Below are positions 27,527 through 36,590 of a stretch of DNA of 64,000 nucleotides, piece by piece; position 1 is the first letter of the stretch, and each line of letters begins with the position of its first letter. Source of the DNA: Lentimonas sp. CC4 (GTDB taxonomy: Bacteria > Verrucomicrobiota > Verrucomicrobiia > Opitutales > Coraliomargaritaceae); NCBI RefSeq assembly GCF_902728235.1, contig NZ_CACVBO010000001.1:2442001-2506000 (forward strand), read 5' to 3'. The notes under the pieces are model-generated. The model was not told where the DNA came from. It saw nothing but the letters and a program-made list of their open reading frames with translations, and searched no databases. A program made the translations under genes and the position numbers.

Positions 27527-28831
27527 TTAGTCTTTGGAGAATTGTAGGCGGTGCTGTGCTTGTATCTGTTGAACCCACGTGGCTTTTACTTTGGCTGCGT
27601 CTGCGTGTTCGGGCCACTGTTTGACGGCGTCGATGACTTCTTTGACGATTTCCTGGGCGCGGCCGCGTTTCATTTGGGCGCTCTTTGCGCAGGCCTTGAA
27701 ATCAGCCATGGTGAAGCCGTCGCGTTTGCCGTTCATCGTCATTTGGTGCGTGGCTGTCCATGCGCCGTCGGGATTGTAGCTATACGTGATGTCGAACGCA
27801 GGCGAGAGCGACCAACGGCCATTCTTATCCATGAGGAAGGCGATATTCTTGACGTGATCGTCTTGGTTGCGTGCGACGATGTTAAACACCATGCGACGGA
27901 ATTGCTGCTCGGTGGCATCCATATCAAGGTGCAGTTGGTTCATGACTAAGAACGCCTGTTCGTAGGCGTAGGCACCGGCTGCGTTAAAATCGTAATGAGC
28001 CATTGCGCAGAGCGATTGCATGTGGAGCTTCTCGCCACCAGGCAGGCGGTCGAAGCGGCGCGTCATGAAGTGGCGGCGGTCGTGCTCTTCGAGTAGGCGG
28101 CATTCGCTCATTTGAATACCAGCGGCTTGAGCCATTAAGTAGTAGGCATATTCGACCGCGCCGTAACCCTTCGGGTCGTCCATCTCTTTGTCTTTGTTGC
28201 CGTTGACGCCGTCAAATTTGAGTAGCCAATATTCGAAGCCAGTGTCGGCGGCAATTTGACCGGAGCGCACCTCGTGGGTCTGTCGATTCCATGCGATGAC
28301 AGCCTTTGCGCGCGCGCCGCCCGCAGAAGTGCCCACTCGTAGAATGTCTTTGAGCGCCTTTGCGCGAGTGGAGTCTTTGAAGTTGCCTTGAAGTGTGTTG
28401 CGATGGGTGAGCACGTCGGACGCGAGGTCAATCAGGGCATCGATCTCGATTCGCGTTGCTTTGCGTGGGCGCGGGCCGATTACGGGCAGAAACTCTAGTG
28501 CGCCCATGCCGCGCCGGCCGGTGTAGCAGAGTCGCTCGACGGGAGTGAATTGCTCACTCTTGCGGCCTTGGCTCGCGAGCCAGGTGTTGATCAGGGCGTT
28601 GCCGAATTTATCGGGCAGGGCATCTGCGAGTAGCCCGGGGAGCCCCATAGACGTATTTCTAGGCAGTGCCGGGAAGCGATAGACGCGCTCGCTCAGCGGC
28701 ATCATGAGCGGTGCGATTTCAAACCCGCTTTGCAGGAAGGCACGGTCATACTCAAACGCGGCGATGTCTTGGCTTGCGCTCCAGGTCACGGCACCGATGG
28801 TGCGCCCCCATAATTGTATTTCGGCGATCAT
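27527..28831 (-). CDS. hipA: HipA-like serine/threonine kinase toxin
   Basis: 434 residues with HipA N-terminal (IAEIQLWGRTIGAVTW; RNTSMGLPGLLADALPDKFG) and C-terminal kinase domains. The nucleotide-loop segment is RVGTSAGGARAKAVIAW, the catalytic loop NQDDHVKNIAFLMD, and the metal-binding segment SPAFDITYSY. HipA kinases phosphorylate a translation factor (GltX in E. coli) and cause dormancy. The start ATG overlaps the antitoxin stop (ATGA), which supports 28,831 as the start. Toxin and antitoxin genes are in the usual hipB-hipA order. Confidence 0.93.
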   Translation of the reverse strand: MIAEIQLWGRTIGAVTWSASQDIAAFEYDRAFLQSGFEIAPLMMPLSERVYRFPALPRNTSMGLPGLLADALPDKFGNALINTWLASQGRKSEQFTPVERLCYTGRRGMGALEFLPVIGPRPRKATRIEIDALIDLASDVLTHRNTLQGNFKDSTRAKALKDILRVGTSAGGARAKAVIAWNRQTHEVRSGQIAADTGFEYWLLKFDGVNGNKDKEMDDPKGYGAVEYAYYLMAQAAGIQMSECRLLEEHDRRHFMTRRFDRLPGGEKLHMQSLCAMAHYDFNAAGAYAYEQAFLVMNQLHLDMDATEQQFRRMVFNIVARNQDDHVKNIAFLMDKNGRWSLSPAFDITYSYNPDGAWTATHQMTMNGKRDGFTMADFKACAKSAQMKRGRAQEIVKEVIDAVKQWPEHADAAKVKATWVQQIQAQHRLQFSKD

Positions 28832-29184
28832 GTGCCGTCCGCCCATGTCCATTTGCCGGGATCTTCGCCGACTGCCATGCTTTGGCCGCTGGCGCGCTGA
28901 CGTAGTTTGCCGCGCATTTTGAGTTGCTGCATCGGGCTGGGGATGGGCTCAGGGACGAGTAGGTTGAAATGGTCGACGATGCCCAATGCGCGGCAGATCC
29001 GGATAAACATGGTGAGCTGTGGCGCAGCGGTGCCAGTTTCTAGGCGTTGGACAGTGCGCACGCCGACGCCAGCTTCGTGTGCCAATTGTGCTTGAGTGAG
29101 GTTTTTGTCAAGCCGCAGGCGAGCCAGCCGTTGTCCTAATTCGTGGACGATGATGTCGTCAGTCATGTGTTCTTGTATGTCCAT
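28828..29184 (-). CDS. hipB: HipB-like antitoxin, XRE-family regulator
   Basis: About 118 residues with a Cro/C1-type helix-turn-helix (QRLARLRLDKNLTQAQLAHE, then AGVGVRTVQRLETG), and a C-terminal tail (KLRQRASGQSMAVGEDPGKW) of the kind that contacts HipA. It binds DNA and neutralises the toxin. The frame allows starts at 29,214, 29,184 and 29,166; I use 29,184, which lies just downstream of the first operator-like repeat. The gene overlaps hipA by three bases. Confidence 0.88.
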   Translation of the reverse strand: MDIQEHMTDDIIVHELGQRLARLRLDKNLTQAQLAHEAGVGVRTVQRLETGTAAPQLTMFIRICRALGIVDHFNLLVPEPIPSPMQQLKMRGKLRQRASGQSMAVGEDPGKWTWADGT

Positions 29185-29188
29185 TACT

Positions 29189-29323
29189 CGTCTAATGTGG
29201 CATTTATCTCTCATTTTTCAACTATAAACGTCTAATGTGACGTAAAGTAGTAATTTAATAATAAGCCTAATCTGACGGTTATTTGCTGATTTGTCCTATT
29301 ATAGGTCAAATCTGGCGTTTAAT
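29189..29323. promoter_or_regulatory. Four operator-like repeats upstream of hipB
   Basis: Units tctaatgtggcat (29,191), tctaatgtgacgt (29,231), cctaatctgacgg (29,266) and tcaaatctggcgt (29,306), with spacing of 40, 35 and 40 bases. The second unit forms a perfect inverted repeat, acgtc-n6-gacgt. Four operators upstream of a hipBA operon are known from E. coli, where HipB binds them cooperatively. The same interval also feeds the divergent ArsR-methyltransferase gene. Confidence 0.7.
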
Positions 29324-29410
29324 GGAATTTTAAATAATTAAGTGTTTATACGCGTTGAAAAATATCAACTCGCAATCTCAGTGAACTCCCTAATTCTAAC
29401 TCCTTTATAT

Positions 29411-30343
29411 ATGGCTGACTCTTGGGAAATTTTGAAACTATTAGCGGACTCGACACGGGTGCGGATTCTCTCGTTGCTGACGAAGGAGGAACTTTCGGTG
29501 GCAGAGCTTCAGGAAGTGCTAAATATGGGGCAGTCGCGCATTTCCTCGCATCTGGGCCTATTGAGGCAGGGCGAGTTGGTGCATGACCGTCGCGAGGGTA
29601 AGAAAACTTTTTATGCTTTGAATGGCGGCTTTGATGCTCAAGGCGCTGCGCTGATGCAGGCAGCGTGCGCGGCCGTAGAATCCACGACTCAGATCGGCGA
29701 GGACAATGCTAACTTGAAGCGAATTCTGGAGAAACGTAAGCAGCAGTCGGAGCAATATTTCAACTCCGTAGCGGGGCGTTTGGGGAAGAACTATTGCCCT
29801 GGTCGTAGTTGGGAAGCGATTGGGCATTTTCTGCTACACCTCACGCCGAAGATTAAGATCGCAGATCTCGGGGCGGGCGAAGGCCTGCTCTCTCAATTGC
29901 TAGCGCGTCGCGCGGAAATGGTGGTCTGTGTCGACAATTCGCCGAAGATGGTCGAGTTCGGCAGCGACCTTGCTAAGAAAAATGGCTTTACCAATCTCAG
30001 CTACAAACTGGGTGATATTGAGGATGTGCCGCTCAAGGCGAATGGCTTTGATCTCGCGCTACTGAGCCAGGCGCTACACCACGCGCAACGACCGCAAAAA
30101 GCGATCACGGAAGCTGCACGTATTTTAAAGCCCGGTGGGCAGTTGATCATCATCGATCTCTTGGAGCACCAATTTGAAAAGGCGCACGATCTCTACGCCG
30201 ACGTGTGGCTCGGATTCTCGGAAAACAAGCTCTATCAGTTGTTGAAAGATGCGGGTTTTCGTCAAATTGAGGTCAACGTCGTCGCTCGCGAAGCGGAAGA
30301 GCCGAACTTTCAGACCGTCCTTGCGAGTGGCGTGAAGGGGTAG
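29411..30343 (+). CDS. ArsR-family regulator fused to a SAM-dependent methyltransferase
   Basis: 310 residues. Residues 1-75 are a winged helix of ArsR type (ILKLLADSTRVRILSLLTKE ... NMGQSRISSHLGLLRQGEL). Residues ~150-300 are a class I methyltransferase: motif I IADLGAGEGLLSQLL, acidic end of strand 2 VVCVDNSPKMV, motif IV FDLALLSQALHHA, and LKPGGQLIIIDLLEH. Such fusions are annotated as metalloregulator/methyltransferases and are common in Bacteroidota and Verrucomicrobiota, often near methionine-cycle genes. No cysteine metal site is visible in the recognition helix. The frame is open to 29,342; I place the start at MADSWEILKLL, close to the first helix. Confidence 0.88.
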   Translation: MADSWEILKLLADSTRVRILSLLTKEELSVAELQEVLNMGQSRISSHLGLLRQGELVHDRREGKKTFYALNGGFDAQGAALMQAACAAVESTTQIGEDNANLKRILEKRKQQSEQYFNSVAGRLGKNYCPGRSWEAIGHFLLHLTPKIKIADLGAGEGLLSQLLARRAEMVVCVDNSPKMVEFGSDLAKKNGFTNLSYKLGDIEDVPLKANGFDLALLSQALHHAQRPQKAITEAARILKPGGQLIIIDLLEHQFEKAHDLYADVWLGFSENKLYQLLKDAGFRQIEVNVVAREAEEPNFQTVLASGVKG

Positions 30344-30438
30344 CGCTTAGGAAAGATGCTGCGCGGGTCCTCTTACGTCTTGGCAAAGGAGGGGGGGAGT
30401 GATTGTCTCTTTGTTCTTTAAAAATAGGACACCTACCG

Positions 30439-31803
30439 ATGCGCATTTCAGCCGAAGATCTTCAACTTATTGATAAGTATAACCGCCCAGGGCCTCGCTA
30501 TACGAGCTATCCGCCGGCGAATCATTTTCGTGAATACGAAGATTCTACACCTTTGCTAAAGTCTGTTCAAGAGGGCGATGCGCCGCTGTCGTTGTATTTT
30601 CACCTGCCGTTTTGTGAGACTTTATGCTGGTTCTGCGGTTGTCACACGATCACGACCTTGAACCATGATAAGGCCGATCACTATTTGGATCTGCTGGAGC
30701 AGGAATTGGAGATTTTCTGCAAACACTTGAGCCCGAACCGCAAGGCGGTGCAGTTGCACTTTGGTGGTGGCACACCGAACTTCTTTCGTCCTGAGCAGAT
30801 TGATCGCTTGGCGGCGATGATTGATCGGCACTTCACTTTTACTGAGGATGCGGAGAAATCCGTCGAGCTGGATCCACGTCGCTTGACGCTCGAGCACATT
30901 CAAGCCTTTGCTCGCATGGGTGTGACGCGCGCGTCGTATGGCGTGCAAGATTGTGATCCCGATGTGCAAAAGGCGATCCACCGTGTTCAGCCGCACGAGA
31001 TGAATGTGGAGACGATGCAAAACCTCCGCGACTGTGGCTTTGATTCGGTCAATATGGACTTGATCTATGGCCTACCGCTGCAAACTCCGGAAAGCTTCTC
31101 GCGCACGCTAGATTTGGTGCTCGAATTGAAGCCGGCCCGCTTTGCGATTTTCAATTACGCCCATGTGCCTTGGATGCGCCCTGCGCAAAAATTGCTGGAG
31201 CGTCACGGTTTGCCATCGGCTGAGACAAAGCTGGAGCTGTTGCAACTCTGTATCGAGCGACTGACTGAAGCCGGCTATGTCTATATTGGCATGGATCACT
31301 TTGCGTTGCCGACCGATGAACTAGTGACGGCGCAGCGCGAGCAATCGCTACAGCGCAACTTCCAGGGCTACAGCACACGTGCTGGGGTTGAGATCTGCGG
31401 GTTCGGTATCTCCAGTATTTCTCAGGGAGCTCACGGGTTCCGCCAGAACAACAAAGATATTCTTTCCTATGAGGCTTCGCTCAAGGCTGGCAAGTTGCCG
31501 ATCACCAAGGGCTACGAGCAGACCGACGAGGACAAAATGCGCTCGGATATTATCATGCGCTTGATGTGTGACTTGTTTCTCGATTTCGGGGCGATGTCTG
31601 AAAAGTGGGACATCGATTTTCGCGCACATTTCGCCGACGCGATTGAGCAATTGGAAGAGCCGCTCAGTGACGGCTTGATCGTCTGGACGGATAAGGGCTT
31701 TGCAGTGACAGAGCGTGGGCGCTTGTTTGTGCGCAACTTAGCGATGTGCTTTGATGCGTATCTAGATCCGACCGCAACCGGGCGCTATTCGAAGACGGTG
31801 TAG
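30439..31803 (+). CDS. hemN: Oxygen-independent coproporphyrinogen III oxidase
   Basis: 454 residues, matching HemN in length. It starts DLQLIDKYNRPGPRYTSYPP, a HemN hallmark. The radical-SAM cluster motif is C-x3-C-x2-C in FCETLCWFCGCHT. The HemN_C domain at the end carries MRSDIIMRLMCDLFLDFG. The enzyme decarboxylates two propionate groups of coproporphyrinogen III in anaerobic haem synthesis. I use the ATG at 30,439, because homologues start a few residues before this motif. Confidence 0.95.
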   Translation: MRISAEDLQLIDKYNRPGPRYTSYPPANHFREYEDSTPLLKSVQEGDAPLSLYFHLPFCETLCWFCGCHTITTLNHDKADHYLDLLEQELEIFCKHLSPNRKAVQLHFGGGTPNFFRPEQIDRLAAMIDRHFTFTEDAEKSVELDPRRLTLEHIQAFARMGVTRASYGVQDCDPDVQKAIHRVQPHEMNVETMQNLRDCGFDSVNMDLIYGLPLQTPESFSRTLDLVLELKPARFAIFNYAHVPWMRPAQKLLERHGLPSAETKLELLQLCIERLTEAGYVYIGMDHFALPTDELVTAQREQSLQRNFQGYSTRAGVEICGFGISSISQGAHGFRQNNKDILSYEASLKAGKLPITKGYEQTDEDKMRSDIIMRLMCDLFLDFGAMSEKWDIDFRAHFADAIEQLEEPLSDGLIVWTDKGFAVTERGRLFVRNLAMCFDAYLDPTATGRYSKTV

Positions 31804-31877
31804 CGCTAGGCGAATTGTGGCTTCCAGCCTAGTCGCCTGTAACATTCAAAACTTCCCAAATCCTATGGTTTGGCTAC

Positions 31878-31971
31878 GAACATCGAACTTTTAACATCGA
31901 ACGTCCAATGCGCATTGGAATGAAGCGCGAATTTCTATTCAAAATTGGACGTTTCACGTTCGACGTTCATG
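31878..31971. repeat. Intergenic inverted repeat (aacatcgaac type)
   Basis: Left arm gaacatcgaacttttaacat..., right arm with attggacgtttcacgttcga... imperfectly complementary. It lies in the 249-bp gap between hemN and exoD, which run convergently. No gene was seen. Confidence 0.6.
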
Positions 31972-32052
31972 CCGACCAAACTCCAAAATACCTCAACTCT
32001 TCGAAGTCTTTCGAGAAACAGATAAATACGAAACAACGCGAGAGATCGGGCA

Positions 32053-32724
32053 CTAGTGGCTTGTTGGCTCCATCCCGAGCTGCGCTTTGATCCATTCCTT
32101 CGCGCCGTCGGCTGCTTCGGGGCCTTGTGTGCAGAATAGATACAAGACGACTCCGGATATCGTTGCGGCTAGAATTGCGCATGCGATGGCACCGATGGCG
32201 ATGAAGCCGTCTTCTTCTGACATGCTCACTCCAATGATGAAGATCGACATGGCTGGCATCGTATTGGTGCCAGGTATTGGGATCATCATGAATACGGCCA
32301 TGATAAATATAATAACAGCTAAAGCGGAATGCCCTGCTTTGGAATGCATCCAGCGTAGTCTTGGTTTGATCAGTGTTTCGACGCGCCTGAGGAATCCTGC
32401 GCCGCTGCGGAGCATTTTAGAGGCTAGCTTCGGGTGCACGCGAAAGGCCATGATCCGCTTCGGGAGCCAGATAGTTTGTCGACCGATAAAGATTTGAGCG
32501 GCGATGATGGCCATGGCGATGCCAAATGGGATACTGTAGCCAGGTGCGGGTATGGGTAGAGCGCTCGGAAGTGCCAATAGCATGAGCAGCACCCCGAAGC
32601 CTTTGTCGCCGACAGCATCGGCAAGCTCACCGATGGAAGGGCCGCCATTGTCTGCCTCGATATGTATGTTTTCGAGTGTGTCGGCGAGTGAATTGTGAGT
32701 GTCGTCTGTAGGGGTGGTTTGCAT
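32053..32724 (-). CDS. exoD: ExoD family membrane protein
   Basis: 223 residues with the ExoD pattern: a cytoplasmic N-terminus, IGELADAVGDKGFGVLLMLL, then ALPSALPIPAPGYSIPFGI, and further membrane segments (LAVIIFIMAVFMMIPIPGTN; FIAIGAIACAILAATISGVV). ExoD was named for exopolysaccharide synthesis and alkali tolerance in rhizobia; the exact activity is unknown. It stands alone on the minus strand, divergent from nadD. Confidence 0.88.
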   Translation of the reverse strand: MQTTPTDDTHNSLADTLENIHIEADNGGPSIGELADAVGDKGFGVLLMLLALPSALPIPAPGYSIPFGIAMAIIAAQIFIGRQTIWLPKRIMAFRVHPKLASKMLRSGAGFLRRVETLIKPRLRWMHSKAGHSALAVIIFIMAVFMMIPIPGTNTMPAMSIFIIGVSMSEEDGFIAIGAIACAILAATISGVVLYLFCTQGPEAADGAKEWIKAQLGMEPTSH

Positions 32725-32797
32725 ATTGCGCTTCTTGGTTTATGCACAAAGGCTATCGAACAGTATCCCTTGAAGGTCAAAACAATCTAGTGAAAGT

Positions 32798-33415
32798 ATG
32801 AAAGATCCTGTGAATGAAAATCGGCCTGCGCGCCTTGCGCTGTATGGCGGGGCGTTTGATCCGGTGCACTCTGCGCATTTGCGGGTGGCTCGTTATGCGT
32901 TGGAGCAGGCGCATCTGGATCGAGTGATTTTGATACCTGCGGCACAGTCGCCTCTGAAGGCCCACGCGGCGCTGTCGAGTGATGCTGCACGCTTGCAAAT
33001 GCTTCGCTTGGCGATCGAGGGGGAGGCAGCGTTTGAGGTGGACGCGTATGAAATTGAGCTCGGTGGGGTGAGTTACACTATTAATACGGTGCGCCATTTT
33101 CGTGAACGCTTCGACCAAGCTGAGTTATTTTGGATTATCGGGGGTGATCAGTTTGAGCAATTACACCATTGGCGCAATATTGATGAGTTGGCAAAGCTCG
33201 TGACCTTTTTAGTGTTGGAGCGGCCTGGAGCGGATTTGAGGCGTTCGGAGTCAGTGGCTGGGTTGCGCTATCAGGTGGTCGAGGCACCGATGATGGGGGA
33301 GAGTTCAAGCGAGATTCGGGCCCGTTGCGGAGCCGGGCTTCCGTTAGATGGTTTGGTGCCAAGTGCAGTTCAGGCTTTCATTTCGGAGCAAGAGCTTTAT
33401 ACGAACTTGCAGTAG
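32798..33415 (+). CDS. nadD: Nicotinate-nucleotide adenylyltransferase
   Basis: 205 residues, standard for NadD. It has the nucleotidyltransferase motif GGAFDPVHSAHLRVA, ATP-binding residues in IIGGDQFEQLHHW, and the C-terminal ESSSEIRARCGAGLPLDGLV, corresponding to ISSTxIR. It adenylylates nicotinate mononucleotide in NAD synthesis. rsfS follows after 7 bp, an arrangement widely conserved in bacteria. Confidence 0.95.
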   Translation: MKDPVNENRPARLALYGGAFDPVHSAHLRVARYALEQAHLDRVILIPAAQSPLKAHAALSSDAARLQMLRLAIEGEAAFEVDAYEIELGGVSYTINTVRHFRERFDQAELFWIIGGDQFEQLHHWRNIDELAKLVTFLVLERPGADLRRSESVAGLRYQVVEAPMMGESSSEIRARCGAGLPLDGLVPSAVQAFISEQELYTNLQ

Positions 33416-33422
33416 AATCACT

Positions 33423-33788
33423 ATGGCCAATTCAAAACAGACTCAGAATAATACCACGCTCGATGAAATTCGCTGCGCTGTATCCGCAATCGAAGATAAA
33501 AAGGGCGCTGCAATCCGTGTGCTCGATGTGCGTGAAACATCGTCAATTACAGATTATATGATATTGGCGACCGGCACTTCGAATCCCCATGTGAAGGCGA
33601 TTAAGGCCGCTTTGGATAAGGCGCTGAGTGAAGCAGGCGTGAAGCTGTTGGGGCAGGATCGCGAGGTCGGTAGCGGTTGGGTCGTTGTCGATGCATTTGA
33701 TTTTATGATTCATCTACAAACCGAGGAGATGCGCGATCTGTATCGCTTGGATTATCTCTGGCGTGATTCGGATGAGGTAGAGCTGTAG
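33423..33788 (+). CDS. rsfS: Ribosomal silencing factor RsfS
   Basis: 121 residues with the RsfS/DUF143 core: IRVLDVRETSSITDYMILAT, GTSNPHVKAIKAALDKAL, and GSGWVVVDAFDFMIHLQTEE ending in YRLDYLW. It binds ribosomal protein uL14 and blocks subunit joining under starvation. The ATG at 33,423 is chosen by family length. nadD precedes it by 7 bp. Confidence 0.95.
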   Translation: MANSKQTQNNTTLDEIRCAVSAIEDKKGAAIRVLDVRETSSITDYMILATGTSNPHVKAIKAALDKALSEAGVKLLGQDREVGSGWVVVDAFDFMIHLQTEEMRDLYRLDYLWRDSDEVEL

Positions 33789-33879
33789 TCTCTCTTCGCT
33801 GATCGTGATGATGGTATATTTTCGTTGCCTGATTGTTGGCGGGCATCATGACTTATTATGCATATAATCGCTGTCGCCT

Positions 33880-34731
33880 TTGATGTTGACGCGTCTGCAC
33901 TCAATGATGCCTGCGGATTTTCAGTCTGATACTTCTTCTGTATCTTCTTCCTCTCCTTCTTACTATTATTTGGTCGGTGTGGTGGTTGCTATTTTCACCT
34001 TTGCCGCACTCTGTCTCGTTTTCTCGCGGATCGGGGTGCCACCGATGGAGACTATTATTTTTGCTTCGCTAAGTGCTTTGGCAGTGGGGGGCTTTATTTG
34101 TCGGGAACGGGCGCTGGTGTTGGAGCTGGCTCAGGAAGAGCGCAAGCATGCTGCGCGGTTGGGGCTGGAGATTGATCGGATTGACGAGCTGTATGCGAAT
34201 TCAGTCGCCTGTCTGGTGACTTTCGATGCAGGAACTCTGATCATTGATCGTGTGAGTGCTGGTTTTTTTGACTTATTGGGTATTTCAGCAAAGCAGGACT
34301 TAGTTGGCGCCCCCTTAGAGGAGGTGTTGGGGGTCGATTCCACGCATTTGACGAGTGTGGTATATCAAATCAAGGTGGGAACGATCAGTGTGCGTGAAGA
34401 GCTCATTTGTAAGCGTGCAGACGGAAAACCAGCGGTGTTATTGATTACTGGTCGCTACATGGCTCATCTACATTTGGTCGAAGCTGCCTTTTATCGCTTG
34501 CCGCGTCAGGCTGCGGAGTTGGGGGAATATGAGCGAGTCATGGATGATTTAGAGCGCTTTAAGAAAGGCATCGTGCGCCGAGAGGGGCGTGTGCTGGAGT
34601 TAAAGGGTGAGGTGAACCAATTGCTAAAAGAGGCAGGTAAGCCTGTTCGTTATAGGGTCGACTCGACGACGGATGATTCTCGTTTTGTTCAGCAACTGAT
34701 TAAAACAAACAAGGCAGTCGAGCATGAGTAA
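33880..34731 (+). CDS. PAS-domain membrane protein paired with hybrid kinase, 283 aa
   Basis: Two N-terminal transmembrane helices (YYYLVGVVVAIFTFAALCLV; METIIFASLSALAVGGFICR), then a short coiled coil and a PAS-like domain (residues ~105-205, ANSVACLVTFDAGTLIIDRV ... LLGISAKQDLVGAPLEEVLG). It ends in a helical segment (LERFKKGIVRREGRVLELKG). It has no kinase or output domain of its own. The stop overlaps the hybrid-kinase start by eight bases, so the pair is translationally coupled and probably forms one signalling complex. Confidence 0.7.
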   Translation: MMLTRLHSMMPADFQSDTSSVSSSSPSYYYLVGVVVAIFTFAALCLVFSRIGVPPMETIIFASLSALAVGGFICRERALVLELAQEERKHAARLGLEIDRIDELYANSVACLVTFDAGTLIIDRVSAGFFDLLGISAKQDLVGAPLEEVLGVDSTHLTSVVYQIKVGTISVREELICKRADGKPAVLLITGRYMAHLHLVEAAFYRLPRQAAELGEYERVMDDLERFKKGIVRREGRVLELKGEVNQLLKEAGKPVRYRVDSTTDDSRFVQQLIKTNKAVEHE

Positions 34732-36583
34732 GCGTTCAAATTCGATTGCGAGGGCATTCATCGTATTTGCAGGACTACCAATGGTTTTATTGCTGTTATT
34801 GGTGGTGTGTTTGTTGTTTTCGATTCGATTGACGTATTATCTTGAGAATAGTCATGCGCTTGAGGTGCAGATGGATGAGTTGATGGTGCAGGAATTTCCC
34901 AGTGGGTGGGTTTATGAGGTCGAGGCTATACGTGGAGAACGCCAGAGGGAGTTGAATCAGGGGATATTACTTGATGTGGCGTTTGCATTGGCGGTTTTGG
35001 CGGCGGGCATTGCGATTCCTGTGCTGGTCGCTAGGCACCTGTCTTCGGTGGTGGAACAAAATTTGGCTTTATTGGGGGATCGATTGTCTAGTGGTGGCGC
35101 TGAGGGGTCCGCGTTGATGCATCAGGTCTTTGATTTTTCGGAGTTTAAGTCTATCACGAATCTGATGCGCCAAGTTGTGCGTGAGCGAGGGGAGACTGAG
35201 CAGCGTTGGAAACGTGCCGAGAAGGAGTTGGTCGGTATGAATAGTGATTTGGTGAATCAAGCCCAGGAGTTGAGTCAGGGGCGTAAAGTCGCATTCAGTA
35301 TGATGGAGGATGCTGAGTTGGCTCAACGCAAGTTGGAGGAGGTGAACCAGCGTCTGAATTTAGTGATCTCTGAGGCGCAAGCTTCTGCGCAAGAAGCAGA
35401 TTTTGCCAATCGGGCAAAGAGTGATTTCTTAGCAACGATGAGCCATGAAATTCGCACCCCATTGAACGGTGTGATTGGCTTTATTGATATGCTTGCGGAG
35501 ACTGACTTGAGTGAGGAGCAAATGGACTATGTAAATACCGTTCGCTCTAGCGGTCAGACATTGATGGCGTTGATTAATGACGTGCTAGATTTTTCTAAGA
35601 TTGAGTCTGGTTATATGAACCTAGAGGTCCGCACGTTTAATTTGGTGACGATGCTGCGTGAGCTTGTTGGTTTATTTTTTAATGAAGCAACACAGCGAGG
35701 CATTGTTCTGAATGTTGAGATTAGCGATGACGTTTCGCGTAAGATCGATGGGGATGAAACGCGTATTCGTCAGATTTTGACGAATCTATTGGCAAATGCG
35801 GTTAAATTTACCGAACAGGGTGAGGTCAGCTTGATCGTAACGCGGGACTCGATCCCTGATGCGAATGGCGCTTGTGCGCTTGAGTTTGAGGTGCGCGATA
35901 CCGGGATCGGAATGAACTCTCAGCAATTGAATAAATTGTTCCGGCCCTTCTCGCAGGGCGACTCATCGACGACAAGGAAATATGGAGGCACAGGGTTAGG
36001 CTTAGTGATTTGTAAGCGCCTCGCAGAGGCCATGGGAGGGAAGGTCTGGGCCACGAGTCGTATTGGCAAAGGGTCTAGTTTCTATACGCGCATTCAAATC
36101 AAGGAGGCCGATGGGGGAGGGAGTGTGACGCCTCCACATATTCCATTTAAAATAAAAAAGGAAACTGCGGCCGAGGATCGACCGCCGAAGCTAGGAGAGC
36201 GATTACCGCTGAAGATCGCAGTGGCTGAAGATAATCTAGCGAATCAGCGCGTGCTGCAGATGATGTTACGCCGCTTAGGTTGGGAGGCTGACTTTAAGGA
36301 AAACGGAAAAGAGCTCATTGAGCATTTGAAGCACGAACAGTGTGATCTCGTCTTTATGGATTTACAAATGCCTGTCATGGATGGACTGGAGGCGACGAGT
36401 TTGATCCGTTCGGGTGCCGTGGGTGACGCTGTTCAGGGGGTCAAAATCATCGCGTTGACTGCTAATGCATTGTCCAGCGATGAGGGGCGTTGCATCGATG
36501 CTGGTATGGATGCTTACCTCAGCAAGCCACTGAAGTATGACCTACTCGAACAGAGGATTGTCGAGTTGTTTGCGTCGGACTAG
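34724..36583 (+). CDS. Hybrid sensor histidine kinase/response regulator, 619 aa
   Basis: The N-terminal region has two transmembrane helices (FAGLPMVLLLLLVVCLLFSI and VAFALAVLAAGIAIPVLVAR) around a short ~40-residue periplasmic part, then a coiled coil. The HisKA phospho-acceptor is in LATMSHEIRTPLNGVIGFID. The ATPase has N-box LTNLLANAVKFTEQGE, G1 DTGIGM, F-box RPFSQGD, and G2 GGTGLGL. The C-terminal receiver domain has phospho-Asp in LVFMDLQMPVMDG and K in LSKPL. The small external domain suggests that sensing is done by the coupled PAS protein. No HPt or DNA-binding output is encoded nearby. Confidence 0.93.
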   Translation: MSKRSNSIARAFIVFAGLPMVLLLLLVVCLLFSIRLTYYLENSHALEVQMDELMVQEFPSGWVYEVEAIRGERQRELNQGILLDVAFALAVLAAGIAIPVLVARHLSSVVEQNLALLGDRLSSGGAEGSALMHQVFDFSEFKSITNLMRQVVRERGETEQRWKRAEKELVGMNSDLVNQAQELSQGRKVAFSMMEDAELAQRKLEEVNQRLNLVISEAQASAQEADFANRAKSDFLATMSHEIRTPLNGVIGFIDMLAETDLSEEQMDYVNTVRSSGQTLMALINDVLDFSKIESGYMNLEVRTFNLVTMLRELVGLFFNEATQRGIVLNVEISDDVSRKIDGDETRIRQILTNLLANAVKFTEQGEVSLIVTRDSIPDANGACALEFEVRDTGIGMNSQQLNKLFRPFSQGDSSTTRKYGGTGLGLVICKRLAEAMGGKVWATSRIGKGSSFYTRIQIKEADGGGSVTPPHIPFKIKKETAAEDRPPKLGERLPLKIAVAEDNLANQRVLQMMLRRLGWEADFKENGKELIEHLKHEQCDLVFMDLQMPVMDGLEATSLIRSGAVGDAVQGVKIIALTANALSSDEGRCIDAGMDAYLSKPLKYDLLEQRIVELFASD

Positions 36584-36590
36584 TCAGGTG

